Positions 25,156 to 33,919 of a stretch of DNA of 35,392 nt are shown here, piece after piece. The notes under the pieces are model-generated. The model was not told the origin of the DNA and did no database searches. It saw only the letters and a list, made by a program, of their open reading frames with translations. The first letter of the stretch is position 1. Each line of letters opens with the position of its first letter. This DNA is from Robiginitomaculum sp. (GTDB lineage: Bacteria; Pseudomonadota; Alphaproteobacteria; Caulobacterales; Maricaulaceae). The stretch is taken from NCBI GenBank assembly GCA_002733495.1, contig NVVV01000032.1:1-35392 (forward strand), written 5' to 3'. The position numbers were made by a program, and so were the translations under genes.

Positions 25156-25576
25156 TGGGGAGTTCTCCTGATTTGGAATTTCTTTCCCCCCCCGCTTGCG
25201 GGGGAGGCGGCGGCGAAGCCGACGGAGGGGGGAGTTTGGAAGCAATTGCTTCTAAAACGCCATTGAGGCTTTCATAAATGTCTAAATTGCTGACGCGCAA
25301 AACCTGCCATCCTTTATCTTCCAGGAATGCGGTTCGTCGCAGATCGTGTTTAACTTCCATGTCAGTGGAATGTGTTGCCCCATCCACCTCAATAACCAGC
25401 CTTCTGGTCTTGCAGGCGAAATCAACGATATAGGGGCCAATAGGGCGCTGACGATGAAACCGATACCCATGCAGGTTGCGTCCTTTTAACCGGGTCCAGA
25501 GAATAGTCTCTGCTCTGGTCATTTCAGCACGCAGGTGTTTGGCTTGTTTTCGGGACTTTGTTTCAGCTTCACGCAT
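25148..25576 (-). CDS. DUF559 (VSR-like) putative endonuclease, copy 2
   Basis: This 142-aa protein starts at ATG 25576, one change from the GTG start of copy 1. It has the same pattern: [59 protein letters not shown] and [16 protein letters not shown]. The C-terminal [16 protein letters not shown] is again written by a CCCCCCGC/GCGGGGGAG hairpin (25186-25207). The frame runs on to overlap the thiolase ATG by 8 bp, so the thiolase ribosome site lies inside this ORF. The two proteins align without gaps through the shared region, so they are recent paralogues or independent insertions of one family. Confidence 0.85.
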   Translation of the reverse strand: MREAETKSRKQAKHLRAEMTRAETILWTRLKGRNLHGYRFHRQRPIGPYIVDFACKTRRLVIEVDGATHSTDMEVKHDLRRTAFLEDKGWQVLRVSNLDIYESLNGVLEAIASKLPPPSASPPPPPQAGGERNSKSGELPND

Positions 25577-25704
25577 AATCCCCCCTCCCCCCCGCTAAAG
25601 GTTTTGGCGGGGTACCTCCCCCGTAAACGGAGGAGGATAAAAAGACATCTACCTTTCCTCCCTCGCAGCTAAGGGAGGTGGCGACAAAGCCGACTGATGG
25701 GGGA
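25186..25704 (-). mobile_element. Putative DUF559-REP unit 2 filling the acyl-CoA dehydrogenase-thiolase junction
   Basis: Hairpins at 25186-25207, 25615-25636 (CCTCCCCCGTAAACGGAGGA and GG) and 25657-25678 (CCTCCCTCGCAGCTAAGGGA and GG) flank the DUF559 frame. The GTGGCGACAAAGCCGACTGA tail at 25679-25698 is the well-known REP-type spelling. Length (about 519 bp), order and orientation match unit 1. It fills the gap between the dehydrogenase stop at 25712 and the thiolase start at 25155. Confidence 0.5.
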
Positions 25705-25711
25705 CGCGACT

Positions 25712-26887
25712 TCACAGCGACCGCGCGATCAGCAGTTTCATGATCTCATTGGTGCCGCCATAAATGCGTTGCACCCGGGCATCGGTGAACATGCGCGCAA
25801 TGGGATATTCTTCCATATAGCCATAGCCGCCAAAAAGCTGCAGGCATTCGTCCATCACCTTGCCCTCAACATCGGTGACCCAGTATTTGGCCATGCTTGC
25901 GGTAGTCGCGTCCAGCTCGCCTTTAAGCAGGCGTTCGGCGCAATGATAGGTAAACGTCTTGGCCACGGTCGCCAATGTCTTGCATTCGGCCAGTTTGAAC
26001 TGGGTGTTTTGAAAGGCAATGATTGGCTTTTTAAAGGCGGTGCGGTCTTTAACATAGGCTATGGTTTCGCGTAAGGCATGCTCCATGGCGGCCACGGCCT
26101 GCACGGCAATATTCAGGCGCTCTTGCGGCAATTGATCCATAAGCTGGTAAAAGCCCTGACCCTCTTCGGTGCCCAAAAGCGCGTCCGCTGGCAGTTCCAC
26201 ATCGTCAAAGAACAGCTCACTGGTGTCCTGGGCATGATTGCCGATTTTATCAAGATTACGCCCACGCTTGAAACCTTCCGCATTGTCGGTTTCAACCACC
26301 ATCAGCGAAACGCCCCTGGCACCTTCGCCGCCATTTTTGGCATCACCAGTTTTGGCCACCACAATCACCAGATTGGCGGTGCCGCCATTGGTGATAAAGG
26401 TTTTCGAGCCATTTAGCACATAGCCATTGCCGGTCTTTTTGGCGGTAGAGCGAATGCCCTGCAGGTCTGAGCCTGCGCCTGGCTCGGTCATGGCAATGGC
26501 GCCGACCATCTCGCCAGAGGCCATTTTGGGCAACCATTTGCGTTTTTGCTCTTCGGTGCCATAGTGCAATATGTAAGGGGCAACGATAGCGTTGTGCAAT
26601 GAGATGCCAAAGCCGTCGACACCGGCGCGGTGCAGCTCTTCCATAATGATCATTTCATGGCGGTAATCACCGCCTGCGCCGCCATATTCTTCGGGCATGG
26701 AGGCACACAAAAGGCCCATGGCCCCTGCCTTGGTCCAGGCATTGCGATCGACAATGCCGGCTTTGCGCCATTTCTCGGATAACGGTGCGCATTCGCGCTC
26801 GTAAAAGCCAAAGGTGGCATCACGGAAGATGTTGATATCTTCCTCGGTGTACCAGGCGGGAAGCGGGTAATCTAAGGCTTCATCCAT
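25712..26887 (-). CDS. Acyl-CoA dehydrogenase (long-chain LCAD-like)
   Basis: This 391-aa FAD enzyme introduces the trans-2 double bond into acyl-CoA. It has [52 protein letters not shown] and the C-terminal [20 protein letters not shown] with [12 protein letters not shown]. The usual medium-chain catalytic Glu (YEGT) is Gly here, and E269 in AVAAMEHAL occupies the alternative catalytic position known in LCAD and isovaleryl-CoA dehydrogenase. The ATG is 2 bp after the stop of the preceding dehydrogenase gene, so the two are tightly coupled. Chain-length preference cannot be fixed from sequence. Confidence 0.92.
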   Translation of the reverse strand: MDEALDYPLPAWYTEEDINIFRDATFGFYERECAPLSEKWRKAGIVDRNAWTKAGAMGLLCASMPEEYGGAGGDYRHEMIIMEELHRAGVDGFGISLHNAIVAPYILHYGTEEQKRKWLPKMASGEMVGAIAMTEPGAGSDLQGIRSTAKKTGNGYVLNGSKTFITNGGTANLVIVVAKTGDAKNGGEGARGVSLMVVETDNAEGFKRGRNLDKIGNHAQDTSELFFDDVELPADALLGTEEGQGFYQLMDQLPQERLNIAVQAVAAMEHALRETIAYVKDRTAFKKPIIAFQNTQFKLAECKTLATVAKTFTYHCAERLLKGELDATTASMAKYWVTDVEGKVMDECLQLFGGYGYMEEYPIARMFTDARVQRIYGGTNEIMKLLIARSL

Positions 26888-26889
26888 GA

Positions 26890-28671
26890 TCAGAACTCGC
26901 TCGCGTCCATAGCCATAAGGTTTTGCGCACCAGCCTCAACCCGTGCCAGATGCATGGCCGATGCTGGTAGAATATGGCTGAGGAAAAACGCTCCGGTTTT
27001 CAGCTTGGTGGCGTAAAACGGCTCGTCATCTTTTTTGGCAATCGCCACTTTGGCCATTTTCGCCCACATATAAGAGAGCGCGGTCAGGGCAAAGAGATGC
27101 AGGAAGTCATGGCTGCCCGCCCCGGCATTATCAAAATTAGAAAGCGAGTTTTCCATCAGCCAGGTAGTGCCCGCGTTTAAGCGTTCGCGCGCTGTGCGTA
27201 AGCCCTCAACAAAAGGCTTCAGTTCTGCATCACCATCGTTTTCTGCGATAAAGGCATCCAGCTCACCCAAGAACGTCATGATCGGGCGACCCCCATGCAT
27301 GGCCAGTTTGCGGCCCACAAGGTCTAGCGCCTGAACGCCATTGGCCCCTTCATAAATCATGCCGATACGGGCATCACGGACAAATTGGGACATGCCCCAT
27401 TCCTCGATATAGCCGTGGCCGCCATAAATCTGCTGGGCGTTGGTGGCGTTGTGATAACCGCGATCGGTGAGGTACGCTTTGATCACCGGGGTCATCAGCG
27501 CCATATAATCGCCAGCTTTTTCACGCACCTTCTCATCGGGGCTGAGATCTTCCAGATCACCATGCAGCGCGGTCCAGTACAAAAATGCGCGGCAACCCTC
27601 GGTGACGGATTTATGCTCCAGCAGCATGCGGCGCACATCGGGGTGGACAATGATCGGGTCCGCCGGACCGTCGGGGTTTTTCGGACCCGTCAAGGATCGC
27701 CCCTGAAGGCGGTCATTGGCGTAGATCACGGCGTTTTGATAGGAGGCCTCGGCCTGACACAACCCTTGCATGCCGGTGCCAAGGCGGGCGGCATTCATCA
27801 TCACAAACATCAGGCGCAGGCCCTTGTTTTCTTCGCCGATCAAAAAGCCCGTGGCCTCATCAAAATTCATGGTGCAGGTGGAATTGCCGTGAATGCCCAT
27901 TTTGTGCTCGATAGAACCACACGTGACGCCATTGCGTTCCCCAAGCGAGCCATCGTCATTCACCATGACTTTGGGCACGATGAACAGTGAAATGCCCTTG
28001 GTGCCTGCCGGTGCGCCTTCGATGCGGGCAATCACCATGTGGATAATATTGTCGGTCAAATCATGCTCGCCAGACGAGATAAAGATTTTCTGGCCGGTAA
28101 TTTTATAGCTGCCGTCGGCTTGCGGTACGGCTTTGGTTTTCAACAGGCCCAGATCCGTGCCGCAATGGGGCTCGGTCAAATTCATTGTGCCGCCCCACGT
28201 ACAGGCGGTCATTTTGGGCAGGTATTTTTGTTTTTGCTCAGGTGTGCCGCCGGCCAGAATGGCCTCAACCGCACCGCGAGTCAGGCCCGGATACATGGCA
28301 AAGGCGGTGTTGGCGGTGCTCATCATTTCAGAGACCGCAATGCCCAATACGCTTGGCAGGCCTTGTCCGCCAAATTCAGGATCGGCCCCCAAAAGTGGCC
28401 AGCCATTCTCTACAAACTGATCAAACGCGTCCTTGAACCCCGGCGGGGTTGTGACCGAACCATCGTCATTACGGATACAGCCTTTTTGATCACCGATCTG
28501 GTTCAAGGGTTGCAGAACCCCTTCGGCAAATTTGGCTGCTTCGTCCAAAATGGCATCGGCCAGATCACGCGGGGCCTCAGAGAATTTTGGCAGATCGGCA
28601 TACTGCTCAATTTCCAGCATTTCATGGAGCAGGAATTGCATGTCGCGAACGGGGGGCGTGTAACTTGGCAT
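26890..28671 (-). CDS. Acyl-CoA dehydrogenase with extended N- and C-terminal domains (DmdC/FadE-like)
   Basis: This 593-aa flavoprotein belongs to the group carrying an N-terminal extension (MPSYTPPVRDMQFLLHEML) and a C-terminal ACDH_C domain; family size is close to 595. The core has GGTMNLTEPHCGTDLGLLKT, KIFISSGEHDL and the catalytic Glu E441 in MIYEGANGVQALDLVGRKLA. Relatives act on medium- or long-chain acyl-CoAs, and DmdC on 3-methylmercaptopropionyl-CoA; with fadJ and thiolase in the same operon, general fatty-acid oxidation is the simpler reading. It follows the merR gene by 19 bp. Confidence 0.93.
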   Translation of the reverse strand: MPSYTPPVRDMQFLLHEMLEIEQYADLPKFSEAPRDLADAILDEAAKFAEGVLQPLNQIGDQKGCIRNDDGSVTTPPGFKDAFDQFVENGWPLLGADPEFGGQGLPSVLGIAVSEMMSTANTAFAMYPGLTRGAVEAILAGGTPEQKQKYLPKMTACTWGGTMNLTEPHCGTDLGLLKTKAVPQADGSYKITGQKIFISSGEHDLTDNIIHMVIARIEGAPAGTKGISLFIVPKVMVNDDGSLGERNGVTCGSIEHKMGIHGNSTCTMNFDEATGFLIGEENKGLRLMFVMMNAARLGTGMQGLCQAEASYQNAVIYANDRLQGRSLTGPKNPDGPADPIIVHPDVRRMLLEHKSVTEGCRAFLYWTALHGDLEDLSPDEKVREKAGDYMALMTPVIKAYLTDRGYHNATNAQQIYGGHGYIEEWGMSQFVRDARIGMIYEGANGVQALDLVGRKLAMHGGRPIMTFLGELDAFIAENDGDAELKPFVEGLRTARERLNAGTTWLMENSLSNFDNAGAGSHDFLHLFALTALSYMWAKMAKVAIAKKDDEPFYATKLKTGAFFLSHILPASAMHLARVEAGAQNLMAMDASEF

Positions 28672-28690
28672 GGGGTTCTCCTAAAGGGTG

Positions 28691-29146
28691 CTAATGTTCC
28701 AGCCGGGCGCGGGCCAAAGCCTCAAACGCACGGGCGCGTGATTTTAATTCTTCCGAGGGTTCCAGATCGGCCTGGCGGGCTTCCATCCAGGCGCATCCGG
28801 TTTCCAGTTCTTCAATGGCACCGTCAATATCGCGGCGTTGTTGTTTCAACACCTCAATACGGGCGCGAAAACGGGTAAGCCAGACACCCAAATGCTGGGG
28901 ATTGCCCGATGTAATGGATTCCAGATCCAGCATTTCGCGGATTTCTTCGAGGCTGAACCCCACTCGTTTGCCCCGCAAAATCAGGCGCAGACGTGCCCGG
29001 TCAGTGGCAGAAAACACACGGGTCTGGCCGTGACGGGTCGGTGTCAGCAGGCCTTTGTCCTCATAAAAGCGTAAAGCGCGCGCGGTGACAGAAAATTCCT
29101 CTGCCAGCTCGGATATGGAATAGGTCCTGGATGCGCTTTTAGGCAT
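28691..29146 (-). CDS. MerR-family transcriptional regulator of the fad operon
   Basis: This 151-aa regulator has an N-terminal winged helix (YSISELAEEFSVTARALRFY then EDKGLLTPTRHGQTRVFS) and a long dimerisation coiled coil (about 95-125). It lacks the metal-binding cysteines of MerR or CueR; a single Cys lies in ETGCAWMEAR. That fits the LiuR-like MerR group which controls branched-chain or fatty acid degradation. It heads the beta-oxidation operon, and its own promoter contains a perfect palindrome at 29163-29178, suggesting autoregulation. The ligand, probably an acyl-CoA, is inferred. Confidence 0.9.
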   Translation of the reverse strand: MPKSASRTYSISELAEEFSVTARALRFYEDKGLLTPTRHGQTRVFSATDRARLRLILRGKRVGFSLEEIREMLDLESITSGNPQHLGVWLTRFRARIEVLKQQRRDIDGAIEELETGCAWMEARQADLEPSEELKSRARAFEALARARLEH

Positions 29147-29162
29147 GAAAGGCTTTTATATA

Positions 29163-29181
29163 ACGTTGACGTCAACGTCAA
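29163..29181. promoter_or_regulatory. Palindromic operator of the merR-fad operon
   Basis: ACGTTGACGTCAACGT at 29163-29178 is a perfect 16-bp palindrome. The overlapping TTGACGT-CA-ACGTCAA at 29166-29181 is a 7-2-7 inverted repeat. It lies 17 bp upstream of the merR ATG, where a regulator would bind its own promoter. The TTGACGTNNACGTCAA form is like the LiuR-type MerR sites I remember. Confidence 0.7.
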
Positions 29182-29224
29182 GCACAGAGTCGTCTGAGCT
29201 GTGTTCTTGTCTTCTTTTCCTCGT

Positions 29225-29336
29225 CTTTCGACAGACTCAAGATGAGGAAAAAGGTGCCTGGCCGGGTCATGACATGTGGTTTTTTATCCTTTTTATCTGG
29301 CGTACGCCCACAGCCTCATCCTGAGCTTGTCATCCT
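29225..29336. repeat. Degenerate copy of the CTTCGACAAGCTCAGGATGAGG inverted repeat
   Basis: Arms at 29225-29247 (CTTTCGACAGACTCAAGATG...) and 29314-29336 (CCTCATCCTGAGCTTGTCAT...) are imperfect inverses separated by 66 bp. They belong to the same element family as 9349-9417 but have decayed. Nothing else gene-like is visible in 29182-29540. Confidence 0.6.
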
Positions 29337-29540
29337 CGCCTCCCCATAGGGCCTATTGCCTCATTTAATAGAGTAGCGGAACGCTTTGCATCATCTCTGG
29401 TGTTGCATTTCTTGCGTCAGCTATCGCGTCGATGCTGTCAACGCCATGATTTACGCTACCATTGAAGTGTCGCGCGATGGTTGCTATGCTTTATAGCAAG
29501 GGTATCTAATTTAATTGATAAATATGACAATATAGAAATC

Positions 29541-30416
29541 ATGAATAGAACAGAAGAAAACGGAAAATGTAAGATCTGCGGTAGTTCATTGCTGACGATT
29601 TATGCGCATACGGCAAAATGCAACGAATGTGGCGTGTTACTATATTACCCATACCCAGAAGATGATTGTACACTAGTATCTAATGGCGAAGGAAAGAGAT
29701 GGCCCAGAGATGAGGTTTTAAGCTGGTATTCTAAATCGTCCTTTTTTAACCATGAAAATTTTACGGATATGGTTAAATTTACAATGGACGAGGAATGCAA
29801 AGGCAAAAAACTTGACATCCTTGACTACGGAGGTGGCGGCGGTCAATTTGCGCTCGTGTGCAAGTCGCTTTTTCCAGAAAGTAACATACATATTACCGAC
29901 ATTAGTGACGAAGCATTACTCGAAGAGTGGAGTTCATTGAATGTGCAAATTCCTTTTATAGATTTCAATAACGATGACAGGAAATTCGATTATATTTTTC
30001 TGAACGATGTCTTTGAGCACGTCAGTGATCCTGTGTTTGTGATTAAGCAGTTATCAGAAAAACTGAAAAAAAATGGAAAGATATTTATTGATACGCCTAA
30101 ACAGTTTTGGATATACCCAGTAACAAAATTAATATCAAAACCTCTATATACAAAAGTTCTTAGAGGAACAGTATCGACCGCGCACTTGCAAATCTGGTCC
30201 CAAAAATCATTTGAGTTAGTGGTGGGAGAGGGCAATTTAAAAATAGATAAATATGAAGAGTTAAGCGAATATACGATGCCGTCAGATTTTTACATGAAGA
30301 ACATGGGTATTAGTAATCCTATAGTAAAACTGGCTGGTCGAATATTTTATAGAAATGCAAAGTGGTTAGCGAATAATAAAATTATGTGTATATTATCAAG
30401 GCGCAACAACGGATAA
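29541..30416 (+). CDS. SAM-dependent methyltransferase with N-terminal zinc ribbon, AT-rich and probably acquired
   Basis: The 291-aa protein from ATG 29541 (an in-frame ATG at 29481 has no ribosome site) starts with a four-cysteine zinc ribbon: CKICGSS and CNECGVLLYYPYP. A class I methyltransferase domain follows, with motif I LDILDYGGGGGQFALVCKSL, a later acidic IHITDIS, and the DVFEHVSDPVFVIKQLSEKL/GKIFIDTPKQ region typical of Methyltransf_23. The C-terminus is rich in Asn, Lys and Tyr. The gene is much more AT-rich than its neighbours and stands alone, a sign of recent transfer. Related zinc-ribbon methyltransferases occur in sugar and surface-polysaccharide loci, but no partner gene is visible here, so the substrate is unknown. 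Confidence 0.85.
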   Translation: MNRTEENGKCKICGSSLLTIYAHTAKCNECGVLLYYPYPEDDCTLVSNGEGKRWPRDEVLSWYSKSSFFNHENFTDMVKFTMDEECKGKKLDILDYGGGGGQFALVCKSLFPESNIHITDISDEALLEEWSSLNVQIPFIDFNNDDRKFDYIFLNDVFEHVSDPVFVIKQLSEKLKKNGKIFIDTPKQFWIYPVTKLISKPLYTKVLRGTVSTAHLQIWSQKSFELVVGEGNLKIDKYEELSEYTMPSDFYMKNMGISNPIVKLAGRIFYRNAKWLANNKIMCILSRRNNG

Positions 30417-30853
30417 AATGACTCGGCTTTAGCTACTATATAGCCGTACCGCTTTAGGTCATCGACTCATTAAATTGGAGTTAGATGCGCAATGATGCGA
30501 GGTAATTGTCGTCTCGTTTATTGTATCGGTCGGCTATATACCCATGCGCGCCTGGGATGAGATCACCAGCACCGGCGTGGCCGTGCTTTTGGTGTTGATA
30601 GGGAAGGGAGTGTGAGGCCATCGTTTCGACGTCACTATGGACCCCGGCCTGCGCCGTTGTCGGCACAGACTCCCACCATCGTCGTGCTCCGGCTTGACCG
30701 GAGCATCCATAGGGCAAATCTGCATGCGTCGATCCTCACTATGGGCCCTCTGGTCAAGCCAGAGGGCGACACGCAAGGGGGGGCGGGGTGATACTTTGTT
30801 TTATGTGTCATGACCCGGCATGTCACGGTAATCCAGTTCTGTATTTAGGCGCT

Positions 30854-31042
30854 CTGGATTGCCGGGACGCGCCCGGCAATGACGGGGAACGGGGCTCCCG
30901 GCCTCTTGAGCCGGGATCCATGCGTTATGACGAGGTGGACCCCGGCTCGAGAGGCCGGGGACCCTGCACTTATAGTTTGCCCTTCGTCCTTCGAGACGGC
31001 CCATGGGCCTCCTCAGGATGAGGAAGCTCAGGGTGAGGCGCA
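30854..31042. repeat. Direct repeat A (about 190 bp) made of stacked hairpins
   Basis: This copy begins CTGGATTGCCGGGACG and includes GCCGGG/CCCGGC, CCCGGC/GCCGGG and CCCCGGC/GCCGGGG stems. It ends with a CCTTCGTCCTTCGAGACGGC then CTCAGGATGAGG block. The second copy is at 31433-31632. Stretches such as the one around GGCAATGACGGGGAACGGGG are identical in both. Confidence 0.85.
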
Positions 31043-31088
31043 TAACATTAATTTATCCCACACACCGCCCGGCGCCCCATAATGGCGA

Positions 31089-31260
31089 GGCTTCAACCCG
31101 GGGAAGGCGTTTCCGGAGCGGCCTGAAATGTGGTTGAAGCCGGTTACCTATCCCCCCGTGTGATAACGCAGCGCGGGGAAACTGAGGCGTGACGGCTCCT
31201 CGTGCGGACGAATTGCCGTGGAGTGCATGAAAGTACCGCTGCGGGGCGATGATTAATCGC
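31089..31260. other. Foldable intergenic segment of unknown nature
   Basis: GGCTTCAACC (31089-31098) pairs perfectly with GGTTGAAGCC (31132-31141). CCCCGTGT (31154-31161) pairs with GCGCGGGG (31171-31178) with two G-U pairs. GCGAT/ATCGC (31246-31260) makes a small final hairpin followed by TCAAAAAAAG. This is unlike the surrounding REP repeats. It does not match tRNA, tmRNA, RNase P or SRP RNA as I know them. Confidence 0.35.
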
Positions 31261-31432
31261 TCAAAAAAAGAAACATACGCGGTTATTCAATGTCCCGCAT
31301 CTTCCCCATTTTATCTTATCCGGTCGCAGGTCTGGCGCTCCGGTCAAAACGCCTGCGTGAAAAGAATATTTTGTGTCCAGAGTTGTCATCACCCGACTGG
31401 TTCGGGTGATCCAGCCGGGTTTTAACATTGCG

Positions 31433-31632
31433 CTGGATTGCCCGAACCCGCCCGGCAATGACGGGGAACGGGGCTCCCGGCCTCTTGAGCCGGGACCGAT
31501 GAGTCATGATTAGGTGGACCCCGGGTCTGCCGCCCGGGGACCCTGTATTTACTAGTTTGCCCTTCGTCCTTCGAGACGGCCCCTTGGGCCTCCTTAAGGG
31601 GAGGGCGTTCAGGGGAGGGCGTTCAGGGTTGG
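31433..31632. repeat. Direct repeat B, diverged copy of 30854-31042
   Basis: It starts CTGGATTGCCCGAACC and keeps the same order of blocks as copy A. The third stem is CCCCGGG/CCCGGGG instead of CCCCGGC/GCCGGGG, so both arms changed together. The end block has decayed to GGAGGGCGTTCAGG, itself tandemly duplicated at about 31600-31628. Confidence 0.85.
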
Positions 31633-31717
31633 TCCTGAGCCCAAGTGCCCACGCGGGCCAAAATTCCCGCGCTTATCCCTTGACTCTTAGGCCACTCTTT
31701 CCTACCTCCCTGATGCA

Positions 31718-31744
31718 TTAGCAGCCGGGCCATGAGAGTGCTAA
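31718..31744. promoter_or_regulatory. CIRCE-like operator upstream of groESL
   Basis: TTAGCAGCC-N9-GAGTGCTAA matches the HrcA-bound CIRCE consensus TTAGCACTC-N9-GAGTGCTAA. The right half is perfect, the spacer is exactly 9 bp and the left half has two mismatches. It lies 67 bp upstream of the groES ATG, the usual place. HrcA-type heat-shock repression is therefore likely, perhaps weakened by the left half. Confidence 0.85.
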
Positions 31745-31810
31745 CAGGCACATGGTTTGGGACTGCTGATCTGGTTTTAATTATGGAAAAGCAATTCGGA
31801 GACGAACAAT

Positions 31811-32098
31811 ATGACATTCCGTCCTTTGCATGACCGCGTGCTCGTTAAGCGGATCGAAGAAGAAGAAAAGACGGCTGGCGGGATTATTATCCCTGATACA
31901 GCCAAGGAAAAGCCACAAGAAGGCGAAGTTGTTGCCGTTGGTGCTGGCACCAAAGACGACAATGGCAAGGTAACAGCGCTGGACGTCAAGGCCGGCGATC
32001 GCATCTTGTTTGGCAAATGGTCTGGCTCAGAAGTGACGCTTGACGGCGACGAGCTGTTGATCATGAAAGAATCAGACATTTTGGGTATTTTGGGCTAA
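31811..32098 (+). CDS. groES: Co-chaperonin GroES
   Basis: This 95-aa Hsp10 subunit forms the heptameric lid of the GroEL folding chamber. [20 protein letters not shown] is the classic N-terminus, followed by [20 protein letters not shown] with the mobile loop, and the C-terminal YSG-like region [22 protein letters not shown] site is 7 bp from the ATG. It is 56 bp ahead of groEL, forming the usual operon. Confidence 0.98.
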   Translation: MTFRPLHDRVLVKRIEEEEKTAGGIIIPDTAKEKPQEGEVVAVGAGTKDDNGKVTALDVKAGDRILFGKWSGSEVTLDGDELLIMKESDILGILG

Positions 32099-32154
32099 GC
32101 GCGTCTTGCGCATTCCCAAACCCTCCACACTTAGATTACGAATAGGAAATTCCA

Positions 32155-33801
32155 ATGGCTGCTAAAGAAGTACTCTTTGAAGCTGCGGCGCGCGATCGTT
32201 TGATGCGCGGCGTCGATATTCTTGCCAATGCGGTAAGAGTTACCCTTGGCCCCAAAGGCCGCAATGTTGTTCTGGATAAATCTTTTGGCGCCCCGCGCAC
32301 TACCAAAGACGGTGTCACCGTTGCCAAAGAGATCGAGCTGGAAGACAAGTTCGAAAACATGGGCGCACAAATGCTGCGCGAAGTGGCGTCCAAGGCCAAT
32401 GATGTTGCCGGTGACGGCACCACCACCGCCACGGTGCTGGCCCAGTCCATCGTCTCCGAAGGCATGAAGCGGGTTGCCGCCGGCATGAACCCGATGGATT
32501 TGAAACGCGGTGTTGATGCTGCGGTTGTCGAAGTCGTCAAAGACATTGTCAAAAAGGCCAAAAAGGTCAAAACCAACGAAGAAATTGCACAAGTCGGCTC
32601 CATCTCTGCCAATGGCGAAAAAGAAATTGGTGCCATGATTGCCAAAGCCATGGAAAAGGTTGGTAATGAAGGCGTGATCACGGTTGAAGAAGCCAAATCG
32701 CTGGAAACCGAACTGGACGTTGTTGAAGGCATGCAGTTTGACCGTGGGTATCTGTCCCCTTACTTCATCACCGATCCAGACAAAATGATCTCTGTCATGG
32801 AAGATCCGCTGATCCTGCTGCACGAGAAAAAACTCTCTAACCTGCAAGCCATGCTGCCAATTCTCGAAGCTGTGGTTCAGGCTTCTCGTCCGCTGATCAT
32901 CATTGCCGAAGACATTGAAGGCGAAGCCCTGGCGACCCTGGTGGTCAACAAGCTGCGCGGCGGTCTGAAAATTGCTGCGGTCAAGGCCCCGGGTTTTGGC
33001 GATCGTCGCAAAGCCATGCTGGAAGACATTGCCGTTCTGACCGGCGGTCAGGTGATCTCCGAAGATCTGGGCATCAAGCTGGAAAATGTCACCATGGATA
33101 TGCTTGGCTCTGCCAAGAAAGTGTCGATCACCAAAGACGACACCACCATTGTTGATGGGGCGGGTGAAAAGGCTGGCATTGAAGGCCGCATCGCGCAAAT
33201 CCGTCGTCAGATCGAAGACTCAACGTCTGATTACGATAAAGAAAAACTGCAAGAACGTCTGGCCAAGCTGGCTGGCGGCGTTGCGGTTATCAAGGTTGGC
33301 GGGGCCACCGAGATGGAAGTGAAAGAACGCAAAGACCGCGTCGAAGATGCCCTGAACGCCACCCGCGCTGCGGTTGAAGAAGGCATTGTCCCTGGCGGTG
33401 GTTCTGCCCTTTTGCGCGCTTCAAAGCTGATCGACGTTGAAACGGCCAATGACGACCAGAAAGCGGGCGTTGAAATTGTCCGCCGTGCCTTGCAGGAGCC
33501 GGTTCGTCAGATCGCCCAAAACGCCGGCGCTGAAGGCTCCATTGTTGTGGGCAAAATCCTCGACTCCAAAAATGCCAATTTTGGCTATGATGCGCAAAAC
33601 GATGTCTATGTTGACATGGTCGACGCTGGCATTATCGACCCGGTCAAGGTTGTGCGTTCTGCTTTGCAAAACGCTGCCTCCGTTGCCGGCCTGATCATCA
33701 CCACCGAAGCGGCCGTTGCCGAAGCACCGAAAAAAGATGGTGCAGCCGGCGGCGGCATGCCTGACATGGGCGGAATGGGTGGCATGGGCGGCATGATGTA
33801 A
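32155..33801 (+). CDS. groEL: Chaperonin GroEL
   Basis: This 548-aa Hsp60 subunit folds proteins in a tetradecameric ATP-driven ring. It has [20 protein letters not shown], the nucleotide site [14 protein letters not shown], the apical-domain stretch [18 protein letters not shown], the equatorial [14 protein letters not shown] and a GGM-repeat tail ([17 protein letters not shown]). An AGGAAA site precedes the ATG at 32155. It is full length, with no missing key residues that I can see. A strong terminator follows. Confidence 0.99.
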   Translation: MAAKEVLFEAAARDRLMRGVDILANAVRVTLGPKGRNVVLDKSFGAPRTTKDGVTVAKEIELEDKFENMGAQMLREVASKANDVAGDGTTTATVLAQSIVSEGMKRVAAGMNPMDLKRGVDAAVVEVVKDIVKKAKKVKTNEEIAQVGSISANGEKEIGAMIAKAMEKVGNEGVITVEEAKSLETELDVVEGMQFDRGYLSPYFITDPDKMISVMEDPLILLHEKKLSNLQAMLPILEAVVQASRPLIIIAEDIEGEALATLVVNKLRGGLKIAAVKAPGFGDRRKAMLEDIAVLTGGQVISEDLGIKLENVTMDMLGSAKKVSITKDDTTIVDGAGEKAGIEGRIAQIRRQIEDSTSDYDKEKLQERLAKLAGGVAVIKVGGATEMEVKERKDRVEDALNATRAAVEEGIVPGGGSALLRASKLIDVETANDDQKAGVEIVRRALQEPVRQIAQNAGAEGSIVVGKILDSKNANFGYDAQNDVYVDMVDAGIIDPVKVVRSALQNAASVAGLIITTEAAVAEAPKKDGAAGGGMPDMGGMGGMGGMM

Positions 33802-33839
33802 TCATGATGCTCTGACCAATCGGTCCAGACATTTTAAGG

Positions 33840-33871
33840 GGGCGGTGCCAGCAATGGTGCCGCCCTTTTTT
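33840..33871 (+). terminator. Rho-independent terminator of groESL
   Basis: Stem GGGCGGTGCC pairs with GGTGCCGCCC (10 bp including two G-U pairs) around the loop AGCAAT, followed at once by six Ts. It lies 39 bp after the groEL stop. Confidence 0.92.
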
Positions 33872-33919
33872 ATGTAATACAAAAGTGATCATCGAGACCA
33901 GAAAAACTAAAACTATATT

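Larger units (their letters stand above)
30417..31717. other. Gene-free repeat-rich interval between the methyltransferase and groES
   Basis: About 1.3 kb with no credible gene on either strand; the short frames here are GC-rich repeat translations such as GAPGLLSRDPCVMTRW. It contains hairpins TGCTCCGG/CCGGAGCA (30685-30705) and GCCCTCTGG/CCAGAGGGC (30745-30767), a direct duplication (see 30854 and 31433) and a foldable segment at 31089-31260. It probably accumulated by repeated insertion of REP-type elements. Confidence 0.75.

Noticed and set aside
25156-25245. Longer N-terminus for the thiolase
   Set aside because: The extra residues ([14 protein letters not shown]) are encoded by the REP hairpin; family homology begins at [13 protein letters not shown].
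31081-31260. Group II intron end, tmRNA or RNase P RNA
   Set aside because: A GTGCATGAAAGT stretch recalls domain V, but the AGC triad and pairing are missing, and no diagnostic tmRNA or RNase P cores are present.
30417-31717. Possible CRISPR array upstream of groES
   Set aside because: Repeats are long, only two-fold and made of hairpins; there are no regular short repeats with unique spacers and no cas genes.
32131-33198. 355-codon minus-strand frame opposite groEL
   Set aside because: Antisense of a highly conserved gene with biased codons; no independent signal.
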